A stretch of 64,000 nucleotides of DNA from Anaerolineaceae bacterium (GCA_026708325.1 JAPOVC010000003.1:62001-126000); one strand, 5' to 3'. Counted from the stretch's first letter, positions 8,088-17,080 are shown. The notes: a model not told the origin generated them from the letters alone. Numbers and translations are program-made.

Positions 8088-9713
8088 ATGATTGATTCCG
8101 TCTTCGGCCTGGACCTGCTGTCGGCGCTGGTGGTGTTGCCTGCGCTGGCGGCCCTGCTGCTCCTGGTCCTGCCGCAACAGAAACGCCTGATCCGCTGGGT
8201 GGCGCTGGTCCTCGGCCTGGGTCTGGCGGCGCTGGCGATTCTGGCCTTCCGCCAATACCAGCTTGCTGACCCCGGCGCGGGATACGCGCTGGAGCGGAGC
8301 ACGCCCTGGTTCGAGTTGCTGGGCGCTTCCTGGCACGTGGGCATCGACGGTATCAGCGCCGTGCTGGTGCTGCTGACCGGCATTCTGACTCCCCTGGCGA
8401 TTTTGGTCAGCTGGGAGATTGAAGACCGCGTCAACATGCACATGGCGCTGCTGCTCTTCTTCCAGACCGGCCTGATGGGCGTCTTCGTGACGCTGGACCT
8501 GCTGACCTTCTTCCTCTTCTGGGAACTCAGCCTGGTGCCGATGTACTTCCTCATCAACCAGTGGGGCGGTCCCGGACGGCAGTACGCCTCGGTCAAGTTC
8601 ATGATTTACTCCCTCGGCGGGTCGCTGGGTTTCCTGCTGGCCACGCAGCTGGTGGGCTGGGCGGTGTCGGCGCAGCTGGGCGCGCCGAGCTTCGACATGG
8701 TGACCCTGACCGAGACCTGGCCGGTGCTGGCCAACACGGTTGGCGCCACTTTCCTCGGCATCCCGATCGAGACGGTCAAGGGCTTCGCCTTCATCGGTTT
8801 CTTCGTGGCCTTTGCCATCAAGGTGCCGGTCTGGCCCTTCCACACCTGGTTGCCGGATGCCCACAGCGAAGCGCCGACCGCCGGCTCGATGCTGCTGGCG
8901 GGGGCGATGCTCAAGCTGGGCGCTTACGGTTTCCTGCGCCTGGTCATCCCGCTCTTCCCCGACGTGTGGGTTGCGGAGATTCAGATACTGGGACTGCCGG
9001 CCACCAATGCGGCCACGCTCTTCGCCGTGCTGGCCATGCTGGGCGTGGTGCTGGGGGCCTTCGCGGCCTTCGCGCAGAACGACATCAAACGTCTGGTGGC
9101 CTACAGCTCGGTCAACCACATGGGTTTTGTGGTGCTGGGTCTGGCCGTCGCCGCCCAGGCCTGGGGCGAGCAGTTCATCGCGGGCGGCACGGAGCGCCTG
9201 CAGGATGCGATCCTGGCGACCAATGGCGCCGTGTTGCAGATGTTCAACCACGGTCTCAGTTCGGCGGGCATGTTCCTGCTGGCCGGGGCCATCTATCACA
9301 AGACCCATACGCGTGACCTGACGCAATACGGCGGCTTCTGGGTGAAGGCGCCGATTTATGGCGGCATCTTCCTGTTCACCAGTATGGCCAGTCTGGGCCT
9401 GCCCGGGCTCAACGGCTTCGTCGGCGAATTCCTCATTGTTCGCGGCTCGTGGCCGGTCTTCACCCTGCTGACGGCGCTGGCGATGATCGGCCTGCTCTTT
9501 ACCGGCGCCTATATTCTGAAGGGCATCCGCAGTGTGCTGCACGGTCCCTTCAACATGCGCTGGCGCGACACGCAACTGGAGATTGAAACCCGCGAAGTGC
9601 TGGCGATCGCGCCGCTGCTGGTGTTGATGCTGGTCACGGGCGTGGCGCCCAACTGGATCCTGCCCGTCATCAACGAGTCGGTGACGCGGCTGCTTGGAGG
9701 CCTGGCTGGATGA
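8088..9713 (+). CDS. nuoM: NADH-quinone oxidoreductase subunit M, copy 1
   Basis: NuoM/ND4 antiporter-like subunit, 541 residues, about 14 helices. The key glutamate helix is FFLFWELSLVPMYFLI; the PVWPFHTWLPDAHSEAPTAGSMLLAG block and FAQNDIKRLVAYSSVNHMGFV are diagnostic. It begins 18 bases after nuoL and ends in an ATGA overlap with a second nuoM, so the two are translationally coupled. Each antiporter-like subunit is thought to move one proton per cycle. Confidence 0.95.
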   Translation: MIDSVFGLDLLSALVVLPALAALLLLVLPQQKRLIRWVALVLGLGLAALAILAFRQYQLADPGAGYALERSTPWFELLGASWHVGIDGISAVLVLLTGILTPLAILVSWEIEDRVNMHMALLLFFQTGLMGVFVTLDLLTFFLFWELSLVPMYFLINQWGGPGRQYASVKFMIYSLGGSLGFLLATQLVGWAVSAQLGAPSFDMVTLTETWPVLANTVGATFLGIPIETVKGFAFIGFFVAFAIKVPVWPFHTWLPDAHSEAPTAGSMLLAGAMLKLGAYGFLRLVIPLFPDVWVAEIQILGLPATNAATLFAVLAMLGVVLGAFAAFAQNDIKRLVAYSSVNHMGFVVLGLAVAAQAWGEQFIAGGTERLQDAILATNGAVLQMFNHGLSSAGMFLLAGAIYHKTHTRDLTQYGGFWVKAPIYGGIFLFTSMASLGLPGLNGFVGEFLIVRGSWPVFTLLTALAMIGLLFTGAYILKGIRSVLHGPFNMRWRDTQLEIETREVLAIAPLLVLMLVTGVAPNWILPVINESVTRLLGGLAG

Positions 9714-11428
9714 GCGAACTTGTACTCCCGGTCCTGAGCCTCATCGTTTTCATACCGGTTGTGGCGGCCGTCATCATCCTGTTCCTGAACGGCGAGCAGC
9801 GCGATCTGATACGCGGAGTGGCCGTCGCCGCGGCGCTGGCGGTGATGCTGCTCTCGCTGGCGGTCTACGTCGGTTACAACGCCCAGGTGGCGGAGGTCAC
9901 CGTCAACCAGGACGCCCTGCTGGCGAGCGGCAGCCCGATGGCCGCCACGCAGATGTTCGCCGAGGGTCTGGCCTACGAGGAACATTACGAATGGGTGCCC
10001 TCGCTGGGCATCGGCTATCACGTCGGCGTCGACGGGCTGAGCGCCCCGATGGTGCTGCTCACCGGCATGGTGGCGCTGGCCGGCGTGCTGGTCTCCTGGC
10101 GCATCGATGACCGCACCCGCGAATTCATGGCATTCTTCCTGCTGCTGGTGGCGGGCGTCTTCGGCGTTTTCGTGTCGCTGGACATGTTCACGCTGTTTTT
10201 CTTCTACGAGCTGGCCATCTTCCCCATGTATCTCCTGATTGCGACCTGGGGCTGGGTGGAACTGCGCCAGTACGCGTCCATGAAACTGACGCTTTACATC
10301 CTGGTGGGCTCGGTCGTGGCGCTGGTGGGCGTGATCGCCATGGTGCTGGTGGCGGACGGCTTCTTCCGCACGCCGGAAGGCGCCGCCGTGCTGCAGGGGG
10401 CCATCGCGGCCGGCATCGTTTCGCCCGCTTCAACCTCCTTCAGCTTCGACATGGTCAACCTGACGCTGGCGGCCGAGGCGGGCGCCTTCGACGTGCCGGG
10501 CTACGGCGGCGTCGAGACCCTGACCTTCGCCAGGTTGTGGTTCCCCTTCATTTTTATCGGCTTCGGCGTGCTGGCGGGGGTTTTCCCCTTCCACAACTGG
10601 AGCCCGGACGGCCACGTGGCCGCGCCGACGGCCGTCTCCATGATTCATGCGGGCGTACTGATGAAACTCGGCGCCTACGCGGCGCTGCGGGCCGGTGTGC
10701 AACTGTTGCCGGAGGGCGCCCAGGTGCATTTGCCCTGGATTGTGTTTCTCACGCTCATCAACGTCGTCTACGGTGCTTTCATCGCCTTCCGCCAACGCGA
10801 TTTCAAGTACGTCATCGGCTTCTCCTCGGTCAGCCACATGGGCCTGGTGAGCATGGGCTTCGCCACCATGAACGTGATTGGCATGACCGGCGCGGGGTTG
10901 CAGATGTTCAGCCACGGCGCGATGACGGCCCTCTTCTTCGGTTGCGTCGGCATGGTCTACGACCAGGCGCACACGCGTGACATCCCCAGTCTGGGCGGTT
11001 TCATCAAACGCATGCCCTGGGTCGGGCTGGCCTTCGTGATCGGCGGCCTGACCAGCATGGGCATGCCCGGCCTGAGCGGCTTCATCGCCGAGTATCCGAT
11101 CTTCACCGGGATGTGGGCCGCCTCGGAGCAGATCACGCTGCAGGCCGGCGGCCTGGTACTGAGCAACTACTATTCGGTGATCGTGGTGCTGGCGGCGCTG
11201 GGCATCGTCATCACGGCGGCCTACGTGCTGCGCGTGACCGGCCAGGTGTTCCTCGGCGAATTTAACGCGGCGCTGTACCCTGACGTGGGCGACATTTCCA
11301 TCACGGACCGCGTGGTGCTGGTCCTGCTGGGTTCGCCGCTGCTGATTCTGGGCGTGTTGCCGGGCGTGATGGCGCCCATGATCACCAGTGGCGTCGGGCC
11401 GGTGCTGGCTATCCTGGGAGGGGCATAA
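9710..11428 (+). CDS. nuoM: NADH-quinone oxidoreductase subunit M, copy 2
   Basis: A second NuoM-type subunit, 572 residues, in ATGA overlap with copy 1 but clearly diverged from it, so this is not a recent duplication. It keeps FFFYELAIFPMYLLIATWG, VFPFHNWSPDGHVAAPTAVSMIHAG and RQRDFKYVIGFSSVSHMGL. It has extra sequence in the amino-terminal 100 residues and around residue 230-260. Two NuoM genes in one operon are known from Chloroflexota and from the class of complex I described as having a second M subunit. Confidence 0.94.
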   Translation: MSELVLPVLSLIVFIPVVAAVIILFLNGEQRDLIRGVAVAAALAVMLLSLAVYVGYNAQVAEVTVNQDALLASGSPMAATQMFAEGLAYEEHYEWVPSLGIGYHVGVDGLSAPMVLLTGMVALAGVLVSWRIDDRTREFMAFFLLLVAGVFGVFVSLDMFTLFFFYELAIFPMYLLIATWGWVELRQYASMKLTLYILVGSVVALVGVIAMVLVADGFFRTPEGAAVLQGAIAAGIVSPASTSFSFDMVNLTLAAEAGAFDVPGYGGVETLTFARLWFPFIFIGFGVLAGVFPFHNWSPDGHVAAPTAVSMIHAGVLMKLGAYAALRAGVQLLPEGAQVHLPWIVFLTLINVVYGAFIAFRQRDFKYVIGFSSVSHMGLVSMGFATMNVIGMTGAGLQMFSHGAMTALFFGCVGMVYDQAHTRDIPSLGGFIKRMPWVGLAFVIGGLTSMGMPGLSGFIAEYPIFTGMWAASEQITLQAGGLVLSNYYSVIVVLAALGIVITAAYVLRVTGQVFLGEFNAALYPDVGDISITDRVVLVLLGSPLLILGVLPGVMAPMITSGVGPVLAILGGA

Positions 11429-11429
11429 C

Positions 11430-12929
11430 TTGGCCGGCTTCGATTTCCTGGGCAGCCTGCCGGCCATCGTGCCGGAAGTCGGGCTGACGATTCTGGCGAT
11501 CGTCATCCTCTTTCTGGATGTTTATCTGCCGACCGAACGCCGGCGCAACATCGCCTGGGTGACGGTGCTGGGGTTGCTGTTGCTGGCCGCGACGCCCCTC
11601 GTCTGGGCGCCACCGGCGGACCCCGCAAGCCAGCTCGTCTGGGGCGGGATGGTGCGCCACGATACGCTGGCGCAGATTTTCCGGGTGATGATTTTGCTGG
11701 GCGCGGCCCTGACGGCGCTGATGTCGATCGACACGAAGGCGCATGGCCGCCAGGGCGAGTTCTATCTCATCCTGGTGGTGGCCACGCTGGGCGCCTGTCT
11801 GGTCAGCGCAGCGGCCGACCTGGTCATGGTCTTCCTCGGCCTGGAGACGCTGTCGATCCCGCTCTACATCCTGGCGGCCTTTCGGCGCGACGACCTGCGC
11901 TCCGCCGAGAGCGGCATGAAGTATTTCCTGTTCGGCGCCTTTGCCTCGGCATTGATGCTCTTCGGGCTCAGCATCCTCTACGGCTTCAGCGGACAGACCA
12001 GCATTTACGCCCTGGCGGAAGTCTTGCCCGCAGCCAGCGGTGAGGCGGTGTTGCCGGTGCTGGCGGCGCTGACCCTGGTGGTGGTCGGCTTCGGTTTCAA
12101 GATTGGCGCGGCGCCCTTCCACTTCTGGACGCCGGACATGTACGAGGGCGCGCCGACGCCGGTGACGGCATTCGTCAGCGTGGCCAGCAAGGCGGCCAGT
12201 TTTGCCCTGCTGGTGCGTTTTCTGATCGCGGTGTTCCCGCAATCGCTGGTGGTTGGCGGGCACGAGATTCAGGCCTTCTGGGTCAGTCTGGCGGCGCTGA
12301 TGGCCGTCATCTCGATGACCCTGGGGAACGTGCTGGCGCTGTCGCAGCGCAACATCAAGCGCCTGCTGGCCTATTCCTCCATCGCCCAGGCCGGCTACGC
12401 CCTGATCGGCGTGGCGGCCATCCAGTCGCAGACGGAGCAGGGCGTGGCGTCGGTCGGCTTCTACCTCTTCATGTACACATTCACCAACCTGCTGGCCTTC
12501 GCCGTGGTGGTCTTCTTCAGCGAGGCCACCGGCAGCGAAACGATCGCCGATCTGGCCGGGTTGAATCGACGCAGCCCCTGGCTGGCGCTGATGATGACCA
12601 TCGCCTTGTTGTCGCTGGGCGGCATTCCGCCCACGGCGGGTTTCTTCGGCAAGTTTTTCCTGTTCAACGCGGCCGTGCAGGCGGACCTGACCTGGCTGGC
12701 GATCGTCGGCGTGCTAAACGCCATCGTCGCGCTTTACTACTATTTGATCGTCATCAAGGTGATGTACGTCGACCGCAGCGCGGACGAAGACCAGCCCATC
12801 GCGTTGTCGCGGGCTTCGGGCTGGGCGCTGGCGTTGCCCGGCCTGGTCGTCCTGTTGCTGGGGACGGTGGCGGCGCAGCCGGTCTTTGAGTGGGCGGTGC
12901 AGGGTGCGCTGGCGTTGTTCCAGGCCTGA
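11430..12929 (+). CDS. nuoN: NADH-quinone oxidoreductase subunit N
   Basis: NuoN/ND2 antiporter-like subunit, 499 residues. Typical blocks are LETLSIPLYILAAFRRDD, FGFKIGAAPFHFWTPDMYEGAPTPVTAF and SQRNIKRLLAYSSIAQAGYALIG. The start is TTG at 11430, two bases after the nuoM2 stop, with GGGAGGGG at 11416-11423. A longer frame inside nuoM2 lacks a matching N-terminus. It is the last complex I gene; 89 bases separate it from the ATP synthase genes. Confidence 0.94.
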   Translation: MAGFDFLGSLPAIVPEVGLTILAIVILFLDVYLPTERRRNIAWVTVLGLLLLAATPLVWAPPADPASQLVWGGMVRHDTLAQIFRVMILLGAALTALMSIDTKAHGRQGEFYLILVVATLGACLVSAAADLVMVFLGLETLSIPLYILAAFRRDDLRSAESGMKYFLFGAFASALMLFGLSILYGFSGQTSIYALAEVLPAASGEAVLPVLAALTLVVVGFGFKIGAAPFHFWTPDMYEGAPTPVTAFVSVASKAASFALLVRFLIAVFPQSLVVGGHEIQAFWVSLAALMAVISMTLGNVLALSQRNIKRLLAYSSIAQAGYALIGVAAIQSQTEQGVASVGFYLFMYTFTNLLAFAVVVFFSEATGSETIADLAGLNRRSPWLALMMTIALLSLGGIPPTAGFFGKFFLFNAAVQADLTWLAIVGVLNAIVALYYYLIVIKVMYVDRSADEDQPIALSRASGWALALPGLVVLLLGTVAAQPVFEWAVQGALALFQA

Positions 12930-13018
12930 CGGGTCTTCGGGTACCTCGCCGGCCTTCGCTGGAAACGGGGGTTCGTCTGTGATAGGCTTCTCAGCCTGTC
13001 CCCGTCCGGACGCTCGCC

Positions 13019-13282
13019 ATGAGTGAGGGCGGACCGGAGCGCGCACCGGTGCTTCTGCTGGGGGCGAAGGTGATCGCGCAGGTGGGCGCCCTGCTGGTAC
13101 TGATCGCCGGTGGCTCGGTGTTGATCGGGTTGGCGCTGGACGAGGCGTTGGGCACCAAACCGCTGTTTGTTTTTGTACTGTTGCTGGGGAGCATTCCGCT
13201 TTCGCTCTGGGCGATATACCGTTATTCACAACATCAGTCGCGTCTCATACTGGCGGCGCAAAAGGAGGAAGGACAACAGTGA
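13019..13282 (+). CDS. AtpZ/AtpI-like F0 accessory protein
   Basis: An 87-residue protein with two membrane helices (about residues 16-38 and 47-69), at the usual first position of an ATP synthase operon. The pattern GALLVLIAGGSVLIGLALDEALGT fits the AtpZ/ATPase gene 1 group, proposed to help c-ring assembly or Mg/Ca transport. Its stop overlaps the GTG of atpB as GTGA. The family is variable in sequence, so the call rests partly on position. Confidence 0.75.
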   Translation: MSEGGPERAPVLLLGAKVIAQVGALLVLIAGGSVLIGLALDEALGTKPLFVFVLLLGSIPLSLWAIYRYSQHQSRLILAAQKEEGQQ

Positions 13283-14451
13283 CCCTGAACTGGAGTGGCA
13301 AGCGCCGCTGGATCGCGTTGGTCCTGGTGCTGGCCAGTTTCGTGGTGATGTTCAACTGGCCGCCGGTCGTGCCGGTGATCCAGTTGCCTGGCGAGATATA
13401 CCCGGCGGGCGAGGTCTTCGGCCTGCCGATAACCAACACCTTTGTGGGGTCGATCGTGGTCTGGATTGTCATCCTGCTGCTGATCCGCGTGGTCAGCGGA
13501 CGCCGGCCGCGGGATGGCGGCGAAGTGCCGCGCGGCGGTTTTTACAACTTCTTCGAGATGGCCTTTGAGGGGCTCTACGGCTTCATCGGGAGCATCGCGC
13601 CCGAACGTTACCTCGGCCCGATCTTCAAGATGTTCATGACGATATTCATCCTCGTGCTGCTGTCGAACTGGTTGCACCTCATACCGGGCATCGACAGCAT
13701 CGGCTTCCTGCACCCGCACGTCCACAAGGTGGAAGGGCACTACGAATTGCTGGACGGCTTTGATCTGGCGACCCTTGGCGGCGTCCACTACCTCAATGGT
13801 CAGTGCGCCTGGGTCAGCCCGGAGGCGGCCGCGACCATGAGCGATGAAGCCCTGCAGGCCCGCGCGGACGCCGGCTGCCTCTCCGGCATTCCTGCCGCCG
13901 ACGCCGCCGACGCCGCCGACGAGGCGGCGGGCGACGATCATGGCGAGGAGATCGATTACCACCACGTGGAGCCGGGCGACCCCGCCGTGCCCTGGGTGAT
14001 TCTGCCCTACGTCCGCGTACCTTCCACCGACCTGAACATGACCCTCGCCTTCGCCCTGATCGCCGTGGTGATGATCCAGGTGATGGGTTTCCGGGCGTTG
14101 GGCATCGGTTACCTGACCAAGTTCTTCAACTTCTCGACGCTCTTCAAGTCGCCCCTGGGCGGCATTGACGTGGCCGTGGGCCTGCTGGAACTGATCGGCG
14201 AAATGGCCAAGATTCTGTCCTTCGCATTCAGGCTCCTGGGCAGTATGTTCGCTGGCTCGATCCTGCTCTTCGTGATCAGCTTCCTTCTGCCGGTGATCGC
14301 CCCCTGGCCCGTGTTTCTGCTTGAGTTTTTCGTCGGCCTCATTCAGGCCATTGTGTTCGGCCTGCTGACGGCGATCTTCATGAGTCTGGCGACGGTCAGC
14401 CATCACCACGACGAGGAGCATCACGAGGAGGCGGCTGCCGGGGCGCATTAG
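13279..14451 (+). CDS. atpB: ATP synthase F0 subunit a with a large inserted loop
   Basis: Subunit a, the proton channel stator of F1F0-ATP synthase. The essential arginine lies in the FRLLGSMFAGS helix, and PSTDLNMTLAFAL is the other conserved helix. At 390 residues it is far longer than the usual 240-280. The extra length is a loop of about 105 residues (about 140-245) between LHLIPGID and PYVRVPSTD, with two cysteines, an Ala-Ala-Asp triplet repeat encoded by repeated GCCGCCGAC, and an acidic-His stretch. The C-terminus is also His/Glu-rich. GTG start, coupled to the previous gene. Confidence 0.94.
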   Translation: MTLNWSGKRRWIALVLVLASFVVMFNWPPVVPVIQLPGEIYPAGEVFGLPITNTFVGSIVVWIVILLLIRVVSGRRPRDGGEVPRGGFYNFFEMAFEGLYGFIGSIAPERYLGPIFKMFMTIFILVLLSNWLHLIPGIDSIGFLHPHVHKVEGHYELLDGFDLATLGGVHYLNGQCAWVSPEAAATMSDEALQARADAGCLSGIPAADAADAADEAAGDDHGEEIDYHHVEPGDPAVPWVILPYVRVPSTDLNMTLAFALIAVVMIQVMGFRALGIGYLTKFFNFSTLFKSPLGGIDVAVGLLELIGEMAKILSFAFRLLGSMFAGSILLFVISFLLPVIAPWPVFLLEFFVGLIQAIVFGLLTAIFMSLATVSHHHDEEHHEEAAAGAH

Positions 14452-14501
14452 GCAAGACCTGACGACGACATTCAAACACGATCCTGGAAGGAGTGAGGAA
14501 G

Positions 14502-14741
14502 ATGGAAGAGGCAGTTTTGGTGGCAGGCAAGGCGATCGGCGCGGGTCTGGCCATGATTGGCGCGCTGGGCGGCGGCATCGGCATCGGGCTCTCCGTGGGT
14601 GGCGCGGTGCAGGGTATGGCGCGCAACCCGGACCACACCGGCACCATTCAGACCAACATGATTCTGGGTGTGGCTTTCGCCGAGGCCGTGGCCATCTACG
14701 CCCTGGTCGTTTCCCTGATCATCCTGTTCGTGCTGTCCTGA
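14502..14741 (+). CDS. atpE: ATP synthase F0 subunit c
   Basis: The 79-residue proteolipid that forms the rotor ring. Two helices flank the polar loop ARNPDHTG; the glycine-rich first helix is [16 protein letters not shown] and the ion-binding glutamate is in [14 protein letters not shown]. The residue after that Glu is Ala, not the Ser/Thr common in sodium-binding rings, so a proton-type ring is likely. ATG 14502 has AAGGAG eight bases upstream; a GTG nine bases earlier is less likely. Confidence 0.95.
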   Translation: MEEAVLVAGKAIGAGLAMIGALGGGIGIGLSVGGAVQGMARNPDHTGTIQTNMILGVAFAEAVAIYALVVSLIILFVLS

Positions 14742-14762
14742 CCTGGCAGGGGAGAAACGACT

Positions 14763-15464
14763 GTGGAAGCTTTAGGAATCAATCTCGGCTACCTGCTGAT
14801 TCAGATCATCGCCTTCATCGTCATCTACGTCCTGCTGACGCGCTTCGTTTACGATCCCCTCATCGCCGTTCTGCGTGACCGGCGCACGCGCATTCAGCGG
14901 GGCCTGGAAGACGCCGAGAAGGCGGCCAACGCGCGCATGAACGCCGAGGCCGAGGCGGAAAAGGTCTTGCAGCAGGCCCGCAACGAGGCTCAGGGCATCG
15001 TTGACGAGGCCCGCGGGCGAGGCGAGGAAGTGGCGCAACAGGTGCAGCAGGATGCCCGGTCGGAGGCGGAGACCATCCGCAATGACGCGCGTCTGGCGGC
15101 CCAGGCGGAACGCGACGCGCAGCTCGCCGGTTTGCGCGGCCAGGTGGCGGCGATCTCCATCGCCGTGGCCCAGCAGCTCATCGGCGCTTCGCTGGACGAG
15201 GCGCGGCAGCAGGCGCTCATCAATGACTTTTTTGCGAAGGTGCCGGATTCGGCCCGGACCCTGTCCGGCGACGTCACCGTCGTCAGCGCCATGCCGCTCG
15301 ACGATGCGGAGCAGCAAAAGGTGCAGGAGGAGATCGGCGCGGACAGCGTCGCCTTCGAGGTCGACCCCTCCATTCTGGGCGGGCTGATCGTCCGCTCGGC
15401 AGACCAGGTCGTGGACGGCAGCGTCCGCAGCGGTCTGGGAGAGATGTCGCAGCGTCTCGGCTGA
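14763..15464 (+). CDS. atpF: ATP synthase subunit b with C-terminal delta-like segment
   Basis: Residues 1-160 are a normal subunit b: one N-terminal membrane helix, FVYDPLIAVLRDRR, then a long charged coiled coil rich in Ala, Glu, Arg and Gln. The protein continues to 233 residues. The last 65 contain a strand-helix-strand pattern ending in EVDPSILGGLIVRSADQVVDGS, which closely resembles the C-terminus of the delta/OSCP subunit. The delta N-terminal helical bundle is not evident. GTG start with AGGGGAG eight bases upstream. A terminator follows, so no atpH-A-G-D-C come next. Confidence 0.9.
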   Translation: MEALGINLGYLLIQIIAFIVIYVLLTRFVYDPLIAVLRDRRTRIQRGLEDAEKAANARMNAEAEAEKVLQQARNEAQGIVDEARGRGEEVAQQVQQDARSEAETIRNDARLAAQAERDAQLAGLRGQVAAISIAVAQQLIGASLDEARQQALINDFFAKVPDSARTLSGDVTVVSAMPLDDAEQQKVQEEIGADSVAFEVDPSILGGLIVRSADQVVDGSVRSGLGEMSQRLG

Positions 15465-15483
15465 TCCGTCGGTCGAAATGGGG

Positions 15484-15523
15484 CAGTGGGCTGCCGGCAC
15501 GCCGGTGAGCCCACTGTTTGTTT
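15484..15523 (+). terminator. Rho-independent terminator of the atp genes, abutting murE
   Basis: A nine-base stem CAGTGGGCT (15484-15492) pairs with AGCCCACTG (15508-15516), with an inner CCGGC/GCCGG pair, followed by TTTGTTT. The last T is directly next to the murE ATG at 15524. Confidence 0.75.
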
Positions 15524-17056
15524 ATGGCCAAAAAGTTTTCGCATTTGTTGCAGGCGTTGCCATCCGACACGCTGTTGCGGAGCACTGGCGACGCCATCAT
15601 CAGCGCCCCGGTTGAGGAAGACCACCGCAGGTTGCAGCCTGGCGGGCTATTCGTGGCGCGCAGGGGTCAGGTTGCCGACGGTCACGATTACATCCCCCAG
15701 GCGATCGCCGCCGGAGCCGCGGCGCTGGCGCTCGAAAGGGAGGTTGATACGCGAGGCCTCCCCTTTGCGATGTTGCGCGACGCGGCGGAGGCGACGGGCT
15801 ATCTGGCCGCGGCCTGGCATGACTGGCCGGCCCGCAAATTGTGCGTCATCGGGATCAGCGGGACCAACGGCAAAACCACGACGGCCACCTTGCTGCATAG
15901 CATTCTGCAACGCGCCAGCGATGGCCGCGCCGGCCTGATCAGCACGGTCGCCGCCGACCTCGGAAGCAGCCGGACCGACACGGGTCTGCACGTGACCACG
16001 CCGGGCGCGCCACTGGTGCAGGCCCTGCTGGCGCAGATGGTCGCCAATGGCCTGACCCACGCCGTCCTGGAAATGACGAGTCACGGCCTGGCGCAGGGGC
16101 GGTTGAACGGCGTTGTCCTGGCGGCCGCTGTCCTGACCAACGTCACGCATGAGCACCTGGACTTCCACGGCAGTTTCGCGTCTTATCGCGCGGCCAAGAT
16201 GCGCATGTTCGGGCTGTTGCCGCCGGGGCAGGGGGTCGCCCTGCTCAATGCCGATGACGACCAGACGGCCTCTCTGATGGAAGGGCTGAAGTGCAGGGCG
16301 CTCACATTTGGCATCAGGGCGGAAGCTGACCTGCAGGCGGAGTCTTTAGAACACAGGCCCGGTGGCACGCGCTTCACTGCAGCGGGTCGCGCGGCCGCCC
16401 GGTCGCTGGATGTCACGACCCGGCTTGCGGGAGATTTCAACGTCAGCAACTGCCTCGCCGCTGCCGCCGCCGCGATGCAGATAACAGGAGTCAGCGACGC
16501 GCACATCGTGGAGGGCATCGCCGAGGTGGGGTCCATACCCGGCCGCATGGAGCGGGTGGTGGCCGGCCAGGACTTTACAGCCCTGGTGGACTTCGCCCAC
16601 ACGCCTGACGCGCTGGAGAAGGCCCTTCAGGTCGGTCGGGCGCTGTTGGCTCCCGGCAGTCGGCTGATTGTGGTATTTGGCTGCGCCGGCTTGCGCGACC
16701 AGGAGAAGCGGCGACTGATGCCCGCGATCGCGGCACGCCTGGCCGATATCAGCATCTTCACCGCCGAAGACCCGCGTAGCGAATCGCTGGATGCCATTCT
16801 GGCGACCATGGCGCAGGCCTGCAGCAGCGCGGGCGGTGAGGAAGGGAAGAGCTTTCTGCGCGAACCCGACCGGGCCAGGGCGTTGTTGCGCGCCTGCCAA
16901 CTGGCCCGGCCCGGTGACCTCGTCATGGCCTGCGGCAAGGGCCATGAACAAAGCATGTGCTTCGGCGAGACCGAATACCCCTGGGACGAGCGCCATGCCC
17001 TGCGAGCCGCACTGGGTGGTGTGGCCCTGACCACCCTTCCTACTGCGTCACCCTGA
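15524..17056 (+). CDS. murE: UDP-MurNAc-tripeptide synthetase (Mur ligase, MurE type)
   Basis: A 510-residue cytoplasmic Mur ligase that adds the third amino acid to UDP-MurNAc-L-Ala-D-Glu. Domains in order: N-terminal UDP-binding domain (about 1-95), central ATPase with GTNGKTTTATLLH (about 112) and HEHLDFHG, and the C-terminal domain with DFAHTPDALEKAL. In the amino-acid recognition loop the sequence is EDPRSES; the Arg recalls the DNPR motif of meso-diaminopimelate ligases, but Chloroflexota can use ornithine, so the substrate is open. No clear ribosome binding site: a terminator hairpin occupies that place. Confidence 0.88.
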   Translation: MAKKFSHLLQALPSDTLLRSTGDAIISAPVEEDHRRLQPGGLFVARRGQVADGHDYIPQAIAAGAAALALEREVDTRGLPFAMLRDAAEATGYLAAAWHDWPARKLCVIGISGTNGKTTTATLLHSILQRASDGRAGLISTVAADLGSSRTDTGLHVTTPGAPLVQALLAQMVANGLTHAVLEMTSHGLAQGRLNGVVLAAAVLTNVTHEHLDFHGSFASYRAAKMRMFGLLPPGQGVALLNADDDQTASLMEGLKCRALTFGIRAEADLQAESLEHRPGGTRFTAAGRAAARSLDVTTRLAGDFNVSNCLAAAAAAMQITGVSDAHIVEGIAEVGSIPGRMERVVAGQDFTALVDFAHTPDALEKALQVGRALLAPGSRLIVVFGCAGLRDQEKRRLMPAIAARLADISIFTAEDPRSESLDAILATMAQACSSAGGEEGKSFLREPDRARALLRACQLARPGDLVMACGKGHEQSMCFGETEYPWDERHALRAALGGVALTTLPTASP

Positions 17057-17080
17057 GCGCTGGCCGCTGATTCCGGCCCA

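Noticed and set aside
9710..11428. Second NuoM as a sequencing or assembly duplicate
   Set aside because: It differs throughout from the first copy, has its own insertions and is translationally coupled, so it is a real paralogue.
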